Source: Xanthoparmelia taractica (Eukaryota; Ascomycota; Lecanoromycetes; Lecanorales; Parmeliaceae). From it: a stretch of 64,000 nucleotides of DNA. Every line of letters begins with the position of its first letter. Position 1 is the first letter of the stretch. The stretch spans positions 94,194 to 158,193 of the forward strand of contig JANQBS010000085.1 in the NCBI GenBank assembly GCA_033085395.1. The letters run 5' to 3'. Below the pieces are notes generated by a model. It saw only the letters and a program-made list of their open reading frames with translations. It was not told where the DNA came from and made no database searches. This document shows, piece by piece, positions 1-11,141 of this stretch. The position numbers and the translations under genes are program-made.

Positions 1-1
1 A

Positions 2-624
2 AGCGCCGAGTCTGAGTGGGCAAAGCGGGGATATCCCGAGATCGATTGGCAGCAATTGGACACTCGAATCACGAATTTCCATAGCTTCATGGACGAAATA
101 CTATCAAGAAGGAGGTTTTCCTTCTACAGGAATTCCTTTGAAGACTATCTGAAGAGCCGAAAGAACAAGACGTTACAGGAGAGCCTGATGGGAGGAGACG
201 AGATTGAAGGGACTTCGCCGGGGTACTATGGTGGCAGAGGTGCAAAGGTGATGTATGGCTGCTCTTTCCTCCAGACACATACTTCCGGTCATATGAATAC
301 CGCGTTGACCGGCCCTGCTTCATCTCGAACTTCTCTGACCTTCTCAGGGCGGACAACATCATGTCCAGATTTGCCAGGAAGCTTCGCCGGCTGGCAGCTT
401 CAGACAAGCTCATCTCGTCTGGTGGAGTGTCCAGATACGTGCAAGCGGTCCTGGTCCCGGAGCTCGCAGTACTTCTCATCAAGGACGACATGAAAGTTGA
501 TGAAGAGAAAGCCAGAGAGGTACTGAGGGACAGTGTCGATATTGGCAACCTGCTGAACGAGGAGGAGGACGAAGTAATCAGTGACCCCGCCCCAAAAGAG
601 CTGGAAGTCGTAGACATGACGTAG
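2..624 (+). CDS. RTC4-like domain protein, 3' part only
   Basis: The gene runs in from the left edge. Model: join(<2..252, 348..624), with one 95-bp intron (GTATGG..TTCTCAG, branch-like CTGAC) that closes in phase. The visible 175 residues show the fungal RTC4-like C-terminal domain: a GYPEIDW/FYRNSFEDYL block, the SPGYYGGRGAKVM block just before the intron, then a VQAVLVPELAVLLIKDDM helix and an acidic NEEEDE tail. Rtc4 in yeast is named from a telomere-capping genetic interaction and its biochemical role is poorly known. The N-terminal half, usually long and disordered, lies outside the window. The family call is from remembered motifs and has not been searched. Confidence 0.72.
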
Positions 625-780
625 AAAGACGGATGGATGTATTTGGGGACGCATCAGCGCATCTTTAGTCGCATATCCTCATAGCTATCAATTGCACGGA
701 TACAGTAGACCACAATCATTCAAACTCCCCATCATGCAATCATCCCCCTCCACCCTCACCAACCCTTCAAACCAACACCA

Positions 781-1330
781 TCAGACCTGCCCCCTCCACA
801 CCGTCCCAAACCGATACAGCCCAAACGCCGCCACAACGCTCAACCCAATCGGCAACGGCTTCTGCGTCCTGATGGCCCGGGGAAAACTACTCCCCGCCAG
901 CACAAGACTCGCCAGCAGCGCCATCTCCACGCCATACGGTTGGTTGTTGCGGATGCGGAGGCCGCCGAGACCGTACTGTCCCGTACCCCGTGATGTGAGC
1001 AAGTGTCATTGAATAGATATAGAAAGCCATAGTTGGGGTAAGGAAGGATGGGGAGTTTGAAGAGGGGGGTTAGAGGGAGAGGCTGGGAGGAATAGGGGGA
1101 GGGTGGGAGGGGTAGGAGGAGGGGGGAAGGAACGTACGAGGACCCCGACCGTCATGCCGGCTGCGACGGAGGGGACGGAGCCGGTGCGGATGTAGCCTGT
1201 TAGGCCGCCGCCGGCGGTTAGGAGGGCGAGGAGGAAGGCTTGGGTTGAGGGGGTGTCCTTTTTTTTTTTTTTTGGTTACTTTGTTGGAGCTATGATGGAT
1301 GGATGGGGGGTTTGGGGTGGGGCGTACCAT
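781..1330 (-). CDS. TMEM14 / UPF0136 family small membrane protein
   Basis: Model on the minus strand: complement(join(781..975, 1138..1257, 1328..1330)), 105 residues, the usual TMEM14 length. Exon 2 encodes the first helices (AFLLALLTAGGGLTGYIRTGS), and exon 3 encodes the NNQPYGVEMALLASLVLAGSS block and the PLPIGLSVVAAFG helix. Four short hydrophobic segments with glycines are expected for this family of mitochondrial or ER membrane proteins, linked in animals to haem and fatty-acid handling. The first coding exon is only the ATG: an in-frame stop at 1276-1278 rules out a start within the exon 2 reading frame. Acceptor 1 follows a run of 15 A residues, which is atypical. The gene diverges from OST2 with 321 bp between start codons. 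Confidence 0.82.
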
Positions 1331-1651
1331 TGTTGATGATTGATTTGAATTGAATTGGGGCTGGTTGAGTTGGGGTGGTTCGATGTGGTTGTCAGTTGCG
1401 TTTGTTGATAAAGAAAAGGAAGTCAAAGTAAAGTAAAGTAAAGGTAGGTAAGGAAATGTAGAGCCCAAACCGATTTTAATGCGGAGAAAAGCTGGAGCTT
1501 AACTTCGTACATACCCATGTCGCGGAACCCCTTCCGCTGCAACCCCTTGGCATCGCAAACGTCTCCATTCCTTCCTCATTCTGTACACATACATACATCC
1601 TCACCCACCACTCTCTACAATCACAATCACAATCACAACCACAACAACACC
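1331..1651. promoter_or_regulatory. Divergent promoter of TMEM14 homologue and OST2
   Basis: This 321-bp space lies between the two start codons and must hold both promoters and 5' leaders. It contains a CA-repeat-rich leader (CACAATCACAATCACAACCACAAC) just before the OST2 ATG. No TATA box stands out. Confidence 0.5.
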
Positions 1652-2590
1652 ATGCCCCCCAAACGCGCCTCCCAGAACCCCTCCACCTCCACCTCCACCT
1701 CCAACCTCTCATCCTCTTCCTCAACCTTCTCCTCCTCGAACAAACCCACCAAGTCCTCTTCCTCTTCCTCTTCCTCTTCCTCATCGACGTCGGCGGCGCA
1801 GACGGCCCAACAAGCCCTACTCAACCTATGGCAGCATTACCTGAGAACGACGCCGCAGCGCGTCAAGCTCCTCGATGCGTTTATGGGATTCCTCGTCGTG
1901 GTCGGGGTGTTGCAGTTTGCGTATTGTGTGCTTGTGGGGAATTACGTGGGTGGTTTTTTTTATTTTTTTTATCATCATCATCTTCTACTTGCCATTTGTT
2001 TGTGGTTTTTTTTGGATTGGTGATGGTCGTGGGTTTGGATGGGATATGTGATGTGTGATGGGAGGGGAAGGGGGGGGGAGGAGTTGGTCGAGACGATACG
2101 ATACAATTGCGAGGAACGAGAGGAGAGAAGAGAAGAGAAGGGGGCCCTAGATTCCACATCCACACACATCCAAATCCACATTCATATCCATATCCCCCAT
2201 CCACATTCCCCATCCAACATCATAACAAGCATGAAACGCTGACCCCCCCTTTTTTACGAAAAACCACAGCCCTTCAACGCCTTCCTCTCCGGCTTCGGCG
2301 CCACGGTCGCCCAGTTCGTGCTGACGGCCAGCCTGCGCATCCAGACGAACCCGCAGAACAAAGGGGAGTTTGGGAGCGTCAGTCATGAGCGGTTGGTTTT
2401 CCCTTTTTACTTCCTTCCTTCCTTTTTTTCTTTCTTCCTACATATCTCTCTGCATCTCTTTTTATAGGAAAGGGGGGGGGGGGGAGGTTGAAGAGAGAGA
2501 GCATTGGCTGATGAATGCGACAGGGCGTTTGCGGATTTTGTGCTTGGGAGCTTGATATTGCATTTCTTTTGTGTGAATTTCATCAACTAG
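1652..2590 (+). CDS. OST2: Oligosaccharyltransferase subunit OST2 (DAD1)
   Basis: Model: join(1652..1945, 2270..2391, 2524..2590), 160 residues. Ost2/DAD1 is a small three-helix subunit of the ER oligosaccharyltransferase that N-glycosylates nascent proteins. The conserved core starts near residue 50: LLNLWQHYLRTTPQRVKLLDAF, then FNAFLSGFGATVAQFVLTASLRIQ, then ERAFADFVLGSLILHF with the typical C-terminal FVN-like end (VNFIN). Residues 10-48 form a serine/threonine-rich extension encoded by TCC/TCT repeats (about 1680-1785), longer than in yeast. Introns are 324 and 132 bp, and the first is unusually long for this window. The second intron contains a run of 13 G (2472-2484). Confidence 0.95.
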
Positions 2591-2797
2591 GGGCGGGCGA
2601 GGGAGTAGTGGAAAGAGGATGTGAATGTGTTTGGGGGATTGAAGGGCCCCAGATGCGATTGATGTACGATATTAGATGAGGTTGGCAAAAGCCTGTCTGT
2701 TTGGAGGGTCTTTGTAGATGTTGTTACCATGGCGTATGCATTTCAGTGGAATAACTAAAAGGCAAAAACACCTTTCTCACCATATGCTGCGATTGAG

Positions 2798-4750
2798 TTA
2801 CTCCGCATGACCGTTCGCGGTCTTATCCAAATGGAAGACAGCTCTCAATGCACTACCAAATCTCTCAATGGCTTCGGCCACTTGATCCGCCGGCGCAGCA
2901 GCAAAGGTGGTCCGGAAAAACATCTCCTCCCCCGGATTGCCAGTCTCAGCCCTGAACCAGCTGCCTTTCGACGTCAAAGTCCCTCTTGCAATAGCAGCGT
3001 GGAAGATCTCGTCCTCAATCTCAAGCATCGATTTCCCTTGTTTCGCAGGATGCTTTTGCCAGTCAATCTTGATCCAGTGAAACATACCCGCCATCGGCGG
3101 ATTCCAACTCGCCACCTCCCGTGGTAAATACTTCTCACAAGCGTAGCAGATGTTGTCTCTCCTTTTCGTATATTCCAGTCTCATGTGGATCAGCCAGTCG
3201 AGGTAACCCGCATGTCCCCATGTCTCTTCTAACAGCTTGAACATTATCAGTTGAGCAGGCCCGCTGGGATTTTGGGTCGACACCTCCGAATGCCGCGCGA
3301 AGCGCTCAATGATTTGTTCTGAAGCTGTGATCCACCCTAGTCGCATGCCTGGAGCGATGACTTTGGACAAGGAGTCCAGGCGCATGACGCGACCGTCAAC
3401 GTCCATGCTAAGCAGGGAGGGAACCAGGGCATCCATGAAAGCGCTATGAGATGAGGGAGGTGGAACATCCGGAGCATTAGGACCGGTGTAAGGTTGCATT
3501 TGAAGATAGAAGTAGGGATCGTCTTCGAGTATGTAGATGTCGTGTTTCTGGGCCATACGGTAGATCTCTTTTCTCCGCTGCTTGGACTGCGTGGCACCTG
3601 TGGGATTCTGGCCAGAAGGTACGGTGTAGAGCAACCAAGGTTTGGGGGCACCGTTGTGAGCGGCAGATTCCCAATTGCTTATGATTGAGTCCAGATGTGA
3701 GGGAAGAAGACCTTGCTCATCCATCTTGACGCCTATGCATTGTACGCCCATTGGTCGAACGGTTTCAGCGGCTGTGGAGAAGGTGTACTCTTCAGTCAGG
3801 ATGTAGTCACCGCGAGTGCAGAACATGCGGTAGGCTATCTCGAGAGCAGAAGTGCTGCCAACGGTCATACAACATTGCCAGTCTTTATATGGAGGGTGGT
3901 GTACGATCTGGCAATGCGAGATCAGCGTCAAATTATAGCGCGTCATTCAGAATCCTTTACCTCTGTGTGTTCCGTGATAAATCGCAACATCTGTGCCGAT
4001 CCCGTCGACTGCCCGTAGTTGAAAGCGACATGGATGTCTGCACCCCCTATCTCAGCCGCTGTGCCAGCTCAAACCCATCGTTTGTCTAGCGTACCATATA
4101 TGCTCTTTTCTTCTGCAATATCGTGCTTGCCTGCCCTCTTCACTATGCCAAATTCTTTCGTCTGCTGCTCGGAGAAGTGTGGTGGTACGGGTACCTTTAT
4201 GTCGATGTGCTCGAACGGGAAGTATTCGCTCGAAGGTAGACCGCCGCCGAGAGATATTAAACCTTGATGCTTTGAGTAGATGTCTTGGTACTCGGATGAT
4301 TCAACCACTTACCCGGTTTTGTCAAATATTTGGCAGCTCCTTTCAAGGAAGACGGCTACGAGCGTTAGGATTGGCCGACAAAAAGTCCATCATCTTATAC
4401 TGACCTTTCGTGCCAAGCTCTCCTCAGTCAGTCGGTCTATCCATCAATCAGCTTGTTGTCCCACTATTCTTGAACCAGGTGACCAGATACGAACGTACGA
4501 TTCCACCTTTTCGCCTTTGGCTTGCCGTATCCCTATAACCAGATCAGCAAGGCCATGCAGCTTATCAGATACTTGAAGTTCTTACCGGACTCTTGAACAT
4601 ATCACTACTGGAATGGGCCGCTATGCCTCCACTAATGGCCGGCGCTTTGGAGCGCCGGGCTGGAACACCATTGACGCTGAGCTTGTCGGAAAAAGTAGCG
4701 ATCTGTGTATCTGTTGCGGCTTGAACATCGAGAGCGGTAGGAGGCATCAT
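2798..4750 (-). CDS. Aromatic amino acid aminotransferase, ARO8-like (class I PLP)
   Basis: Model: complement(join(2798..3907, 3961..4046, 4095..4262, 4313..4355, 4405..4436, 4499..4532, 4586..4750)), 545 residues, six introns of 48-62 bp, all in phase. The enzyme should exchange the amino group between phenylalanine, tyrosine or tryptophan and a 2-oxo acid, using pyridoxal phosphate. Seen: the ISLGGGLPSSEYFPFEHI entry motif, NYGQSTGS, the VPSGQNPTG block, the EDDPYFYLQ segment, and the cofactor lysine in LDSLSKVIAPGMRLGW (about K358) with a following arginine near 365. The first four exons are very small (34, 32 and 43 bp after exon 1). Exon 1 encodes a weakly conserved N terminus; ATGs at 4750 and 4747 are both in frame. 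Homology favours the ARO8 kynurenine/aromatic subgroup, but the preferred substrate cannot be read from sequence. Confidence 0.92.
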
Positions 4751-5820
4751 GATGAGGTTTTTGTGTTGGGGGGTGAGAGAGTAGGTAGTTGAGAAATGTA
4801 TTGAATGTAGGGTGGGGATGGGGGATGGGGATGGGGAGAGATTAGGCGGGTTTGTACAACGTTTGCTGGAAGGGAAGGAAGAATGAAGATGGCGCAGATA
4901 AGGAAAAAGAATGAAAATTAACAAATGAGCTGTATGAGTCTAACAAGAATAAATTCAATTCAATTTATTTACAATAATAATAATAAATAAATAATAACAT
5001 GGAATGTGTAAAGTATACGGTAGCAACAAATAAATGATAGCTATTATTGACTTGGGCGAAAAAAGGCTTAAGTGGTGGCGGAGATAAAGTTGGTGAATGG
5101 TGTACTGTAATTCGTAGCAGCCGTTGAGAAATAAAGTTCCGTCATATCATACCTTACTTTAGCCCCACTCCCCCGACTTTATGCTCAATGCCGATGCTAG
5201 CCGCGACAGCGCATACTTTACCTTATTCATTCCTGCTCTTCGACTTGTACATAATCAGTTAGCCATTTTTTATTCTTCTCCATTAATTTATCATATGCCC
5301 TTAATGTTGGATAATAATAATGTAACAAGGATATACAATACAAACTAATTTGTACAAGGTATATAACCGTATATAGCAAGGCTATTCGGAGGGCGCGTGG
5401 AAAGGAAGAGTGGACAATGGCGTTTTGTTGCATGCAGGTACAGGGGTATGTGAGACATTTCTTCTACAGGGCTGTCCTTTTCTTAAGCGCTCATTGGTCA
5501 ATGGCTTGAGATTAAGGGCTAGAAAAAATGGGTTCGTCATTATCGCGCAATGTTCACCACCAGCGCCTTGCTCTAGCTGTAGCGCCCAGTGTGGCATGGA
5601 ATTGAAGGTGATATCGTTACGGGCCTGAGGCATCGAAAAAGCACAACACAGAGAGGATGACTGGCCGCCAGTCGCCTAGCAGCAAGTAAAACGCATAGAA
5701 TCCTCCAAATGAAGCAGAATCAAGTATGGTACATAGACATCCAGGTCTTGGTATCTCGCACGCTGAAAGCCCATGTTCCTCCCTTTCCATCCAGATCAAT
5801 TGCCCTGTCCCTCGGTCTAT

Positions 5821-5822
<2 letters not shown>

Positions 5823-5854
<32 letters not shown>
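5823..5854. repeat. Poly-A homopolymer, 32 bp
   Basis: An uninterrupted run of 32 A lies in the long intergenic region upstream of NF-YB's 3' end. It could be the tail of an old retroposed sequence or a simple expanded homopolymer. No coding remnant is recognisable next to it. Its length may be unreliable because of sequencing. Confidence 0.9.
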
Positions 5855-5856
<2 letters not shown>

Positions 5857-6066
5857 CCCTTTCACTCCCGTCGCCGAAGATCCTTTCCTAGCGAAATGCT
5901 CCTCAGAACTTTTTCCCTGCTGCAACGATCAGATCGCTCCCTTCCCAGAGCATGCTCGATGGAATGTACATATGTGCCAACATTGGATATCCAGCTACAC
6001 ATCGTCCCAAAGGCAGCCCCACAACAAAGTTCCTCGCTCAAGATAATCACAATGAAATTCAAAGTT

Positions 6067-6082
6067 CCCCCCCCCCCCCCCC
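6067..6082. repeat. Poly-C homopolymer, 16 bp
   Basis: A run of 16 C lies about 120 bp beyond the stop codon of the NF-YB gene, probably in or near its 3' untranslated region. The exact length may be a sequencing artefact. Confidence 0.9.
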
Positions 6083-6200
6083 TTCTCGAGATCCGAGGGG
6101 ACAGTGCCGTTCCATGCTCATCGGTGTTGGCAGAGCGCGTAGACAGTAGAAGAAGACCATGCTTAGCGACTCGCATGCACGAGACGCTGGCAGGAAAATG

Positions 6201-7358
6201 TCACTGATATGGGTCGCTACCCACGCCGTTGTTGCTCGAGCTCGGCGGGTACACGTTGCCATAGCCGCTCAATTGCTGAGAGGGGTCCGGTCCGTGAGGG
6301 CTGAGGATGTTGTTGACGCCCTCTTCTTGTCCTTGGTACGCGGTTGAGCTTGATGGATCCGACTGTCCAGCGGTGCTCGCACCGGCTGCACTCGGCTGCG
6401 AAGCTTGAGTGCCGTAGCCACTGCCCGGTCGCGCCTGTTGTGCTTCTCCTCGTTGCGATTGCGACTGTAGCCAGGGGTCAATATATTTATATCATTTACT
6501 GAAATGCCAATGGGCAAGGAAAGAGAGAGGGAAAGAAGGAAATGTACGTCAAGGCAAGGCTGGAGAGGCTGGAGGCGAATGAGCTTACTTCTCGGTACTT
6601 TGCCAGGTAAATCTTAAGGGCCTCAGCGTAGTTTTCAAAGCCGGTAGACGTCATAGCGAATAGAATGTCTTCACCATTAACCGTCTTCCTCTTCTCCTGT
6701 TGGCATTTCTCCGAGGCTAGAGGTCAGATTCAGTGGGACGATTGGTTATCGTGGAGCATTGAGGGTGCAAACCTTCGGAGGTAATAAATGAAATGAATTC
6801 GGAGACACATTCTTGCATGCACTCCTTCGCTTCCTTCGCGATTTTCGCGTTCTCCGGCAGCGCCGTCTTCATGATCCGGGCCACTGGAGCAAAGTTGCGA
6901 ATGTTAGCATCCGAGACATGGCTGTGAGGTCGTGAACCACGGGGAGGAGGTGATATAGAGTGCGGGGAATTTCGGGACATTGTGTGTGCCCACTAAGCAA
7001 ATGGGCAAATGTTTGTTGACCATAGAGATTAAAGAAACAAGATGCTGGCGCCGATCTTTAGACTGTGGAGAAGGAAGCCAACGATTTTGCGCGCGTGGGG
7101 ATTGGAGAAGCGACGGCAATACGATATTCCATCATCATGCAGCGTCGCAAGACGAAAACGCGCAAATTCAGTGGATGAGAATGCATGAGGAGTCGAGCGT
7201 GACCAACCATTCGCTATCGGCAACCACCTATCTTGCTCTTTTACTTCAAAGTCGTATGCTTCCCTCACTTGAGCTTCTTCTCCTCTCTCCATACTTTCCG
7301 AGTGCTCTGGGGTCGCATCTCCTTGCTCGACACCCTCTTTGGGCGGGGATACCGACAT
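6201..7358 (-). CDS. hapC: CCAAT-binding factor subunit NF-YB (Hap3/HapC)
   Basis: Model: complement(join(6201..6464, 6589..6716, 6773..6883, 7208..7358)), 217 residues. NF-YB pairs through its histone fold with NF-YC (Hap5), and NF-YA (Hap2) completes the complex that binds CCAAT boxes. In fungi this complex controls iron, redox and metabolic genes. The core at residues 41-135 is textbook: EQDRWLPIAN, VARIMKTALPENAKIAKEAK, CMQECVSEFISFITSE, CQQEKRKTVNGEDILFAM, GFENYAEALKIYLAKYRE. The tail is rich in Q, S, G and P (88 codons in exon 4). Intron 1 (324 bp) splits the codon right after PIAN, a position I recall as shared with other fungal homologues. The intron also contains an in-frame alternative ATG at 6980 that reads straight into exon 2. 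Confidence 0.95.
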
Positions 7359-9651
7359 AATAAATATAATATGGCCGGCTGCAGCCTAAGGCGAGCAACA
7401 GATCAATTAGGAGTCAGCTTGAGGAATGGGTGAGTTGTGAAAGGGCAGGTTGGGCTCGAAATGACGCACCGCAGCTTTTTTTGTTGCTGTGCTTCGCTGT
7501 TCAACAACAACGATTATTATTAGGGTACTTTTGTGTGACTTTGGATTCACAGCAGGGCTAAAGTGATTTTCTCCGGCGCCGATCTAGATGAGGCTGTGTT
7601 ATGGACTGGGTATTGAAGCGCCAAATTTACCCAAGGCATGCATACCGATTCGACAATTTTGAAGCGCGATCCAAGTTGCAATATGCTCCCGCGCAAGAGC
7701 GTGGGATGAGTGGTTAAACACTCTTTGCCCAGCACCTCTGGATCTCAATTCTGTCAACCTTGACAATGCGATTCTGAACGGGCGCCCGCAGTCGCTCGTC
7801 CACTTGGTGTTCAATTTCGTCAAGTAGCGTGTGGCCGGGCAATTGGGCTCCAATGGCGGTCAGAGAATTTAATCCAGCATTTAGAATTCCACGAGAAAGA
7901 GCTTGTCGTTGGAGGCGCATACGATTGCTTCCTAACTTTAGTAGCGCTATTACTGGAAAGGCCACGTCTTGCTTCAGGCGCAAACTTGGCCGTGGGTGTA
8001 ATACTGGGACTTGGGAGGAGTTTGCAATAGCAGTAACGTCAAGTTTCTGCCCGTGCGAAGTGGGATTTGGTCGAGTCCGGGAGGGTTTGGCTGAGTGGCC
8101 CGGAGTTTAATGTAGAGAGTGAAGCTGCGATTCTGACTGGTCGCGTCAAACGCGTGTGTGGTCGCCTCAAGGAGTCTGTCTTGCTGCTTGATTCACACCA
8201 ATTGAGAGATAGAGGTCAGGTAGATACCGTTGAACGACATGGCACGGTCTGAGGGACCTCGGACTGAAACTGAAACCTCAGGGCTAGCTTCTAGAAACAA
8301 GCAAGGATCCCTACCCGTTCGTTGCACACCCTTCCACTGTTCCAACCCCAAACGCGGTCGACGCGGCAGTCAACCAAATCGGCATTGTTTTAAAGTATCG
8401 TCTCCCAATGGCCAGGCTGGCATGAATATTCCCAGGCTCTGCGCCCAAAATCCCCAACAAAGTCCACGGGAATCCGGTACCTAATGTCAATGCATTCATG
8501 CAGCATATCCTGCACGCGGGGCCCCTCGGGCGTTTGGCACCCACACCTTAGGGGAAAAGAGGGGTTTCAAGCTCTCCGGCTGGGTATCAACACCTAAGGT
8601 TCCAACGGCACTGCATGAAAGGGTCTACGATGTATGCTGACTACATGTGTGTGTTGGCTGCATCAATCATCTCAATAATCACTGCAGGATCTAAGATTGT
8701 AGAGACTCATGTGCACCGGCGGCCATGACAGCATTTGGATTACTACTAACTTGACAGACATACCTTCGACCAGCAAACCCATCGTACTTCCAAAGATATC
8801 CGCTGATGCGCAGAGAATTGGCCTTTAATTTTTACATCTTTCACTCCCATGATCTATTTAAGATTCGGGGGTTTGTAAAACATGGAGCATCTTTTGCATC
8901 AAGCAACGGCGACACCGTTCCGATCTCTGCACGTTCAACGTCCAGAAAATCTTGGTTCGGATGATGAGGCTGGGCTGCATATACGACGCAGGGTAGTATT
9001 GCCGGAACGTTTTGTTGGCTGCCTCAACGTTTAGAGCACGTGCCCGTGTACGATGACGCATGATTTGATTTTTGACAAAGAAGCAGACTCGCTCAATTTT
9101 GTTCATAACATCTCGACTGTCACATGGATAACAGCCTCGTCTTCCAGAGCAGATTTCGGGGTGACGTTGATCCGTCCAGTCAAATCAATTTCGTACCTTG
9201 AATTAGTATCCTATGACGGCTTCACCCACAATGAACTAGTCCTGCATGACTACCGATCCAGTCATTCATGCCCAGAGTCCATGCCAACGCAGCTGCAAGC
9301 CATAATTATCTCCGATGGTATCAAATAACCGCTGTAATGGTAATTATTGTCGCTTGACGCCCGGCCCTGACCAAAAAATGGACTACCTCGTGGAGGAAAA
9401 CTCAGGCACCAACGCATCCCGACAATGGCAAACAAACATGGTGGTATGCTCTTGCCAGGACATCTCGATGACACGGCATCAACAGCACCAATCATACAAT
9501 TTAATTGCCATCCACGAGGGAATTTGCCATGCTGGATATCTTCGATATCAACGATAGTGCTAAAGCCCTAAGAGCCCGAGGTAAGGACTGGTTGTGTTAG
9601 TGCTGAAGGCGGACATATTGTCGCCCAATTGAGAGATGGTGGAGTAGCCGG
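7359..9651. other. Intergenic, no convincing gene
   Basis: This is 2,293 bp between the NF-YB start and the prefoldin 3' end. A minus-strand frame open for about 130 codons (8105 down to 7714) has protein-like composition but no early ATG and no motif I recognise. The rest shows only scattered short frames. Confidence 0.55.
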
Positions 9652-10297
9652 CTATTGTTGCACAACTTGAATGTTGTTTTTCTTCTATGTCACATGAAGA
9701 CTCGTCAGTAAATACCTCAAAGGAAGTTCAGATATTTCAGGCCCTGTACTAAGCTCGAGCCAAACCAAAATTGTATGCCCATCACCATCGCGAGGGTAGA
9801 GTCCAGATGAAAGAAAGCTCACCTTCCACTTCTCCATGTCCTCCTGCTGCCGCTTATATTGCTTGACCAGCTCCTCTAGAACCTTCTTCAATCCGTCGGA
9901 ATTCGTCTGGAGCGCAGGGGTAACATCCTGCACCGTTTTTTCAACTAGGACTCCATTGATCATCCGAAAGCACTTGCGGTCCGGAGGAAGGGGAGCCAGT
10001 GTCTCTAGTACAAGTCTGTAATACGAATCAGCGCTGTGGCTTCCGAGCTCAAGTTGGCCAAGGAGTCGAATGGTGAAGTGCTAGTTGCTAGATGAAAGAG
10101 GGTATGTCGATTACTCACTTGTGCTCTTCAGTGTCTTGTTCAATATCGCCAATCTTCTGTGCCAGTTGTTGAAGGTTGTTCTTGTAATTAGTGTATTGCT
10201 GCTGTAGCTCTAAACACGGCGGTGAGCGACGATTAACGACCTTGCAATGGGACAACTTACCTTGCTGCTTTTTCACAGTGATCTGTGATTGTGCCAT
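9652..10297 (-). CDS. GIM4: Prefoldin subunit 2 (GIM4)
   Basis: Model: complement(join(9652..9684, 9823..10015, 10119..10209, 10261..10297)), 117 residues, introns of 51, 103 and 138 bp. Prefoldin is a jellyfish-shaped hexamer that hands unfolded actin and tubulin to the CCT chaperonin; subunit 2 is one of the four beta-type subunits. Seen: an N-terminal coiled coil (LQQQYTNYKNNLQQLAQKIG), the beta-hairpin core CFRMINGVLVEKTVQDV, a second coiled coil (LEELVKQYKRQQEDMEKWK) and the terminal NIQVVQQ end typical of subunit 2. The last coding exon is only 33 bp. The gene diverges from CMC2, with 217 bp between start codons. Confidence 0.94.
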
Positions 10298-10514
10298 CAC
10301 GAGTCATAAAGCCCACCACAGATGACGTGACGTAACTTTGAAGTGATCCGCCATAAGGAGAAATGTCGCATCACAAGCTTCTTCAATGGCAGCGGATTTC
10401 TTTCCGCACCAAAACCTCAACTTGGGCGTAGGACTTTGTAGATCTCCACCACTACTGAGCGTCCAATCACGCTGAACCTGCCACTCGCGGCACCCTATCA
10501 CTTGTGATTCCGAA

Positions 10515-10820
10515 ATGCATCCTCATCTACACACCAAAGACAACCGGGGTCTGTGCCCTCACACAAGCATGTGTGCCACGCTAAAGGATCCATACTAACC
10601 TCTCGACATAGGATGCGAAGAAGTGATGGCTGCTCTCGACGAATGCCACGCCCGAGGCTTCCTGCACAAAATGCTGGGCAACTGTAATGGTGCCAAGAGG
10701 GAAGTCAATAAGTGTCTACGAGCGGAGCGGCTTGAAAGGACGGCGAAGAACCGAGAGAAGGCGAAGGAAAGAAAAGAGAGGATACAGAGGGTTTGGAAGG
10801 AGATTGACGAAGAATCGTGA
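10515..10820 (+). CDS. CMC2: COX assembly mitochondrial protein CMC2, twin Cx9C
   Basis: Model: join(10515..10548, 10612..10820), 80 residues. Cmc2 is a small intermembrane-space protein needed for cytochrome c oxidase assembly and imported by the Mia40 relay. Both Cx9C motifs are complete: C13-x9-C23 and C36-x9-C46, forming the expected helical hairpin. The basic, coiled tail (ERTAKNREKAKERKERIQRVWKEIDE) is family-typical. The 63-bp intron begins GTCTGT, a weak donor, but splicing it restores the MHPHLHTKDNRGC start characteristic of Cmc2. Confidence 0.9.
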
Positions 10821-11141
10821 CATTGAAGTTGAGATCGAGGAGGTCGTGGAGCTTTCCAGGAAAGAGGATAGCGTGCTGCCCATCATAAGAATGCATAAAG
10901 GAGTCAAGATGTTGTGCTTGGAGAGCATAGCGCGGCGTTATGCATGGCTCTGGAGATAAGGGAGCCCTAGCAGCTCAGACCATTACAACAAATCTAAGTA
11001 AGATGAGGAGTCTTACGTCGAGCACAGACGATGTCCAGCGGACATCTTCTCCACCCAGATCATCGGCGCAAACATTCACAGCCGTCAGTCGACCTACAGA
11101 AACAGTCTTAGAACGGAATATTAATTGGACAACATCCTGCC
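10821..11141. other. Intergenic between convergent genes
   Basis: This is 321 bp between the stop codons of CMC2 and UTP23, so it should carry both 3' ends. I see no conserved coding signal. Confidence 0.6.

Larger units (their letters stand above)
4751..6200. other. Intergenic, AT-rich with homopolymers
   Basis: This is 1,450 bp between the aminotransferase start and the 3' end of NF-YB. It holds the aminotransferase promoter, an AT-rich stretch with AATA repeats (about 4950-5000), a 32-A run and a 16-C run. Open frames here overlap each other on both strands and show no family motif. Confidence 0.6.

Noticed and set aside
7714..8105. Minus-strand frame open for about 130 codons with protein-like composition
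   Set aside because: There is no early ATG, no recognised motif and no splice partner. The antisense strand is equally open.
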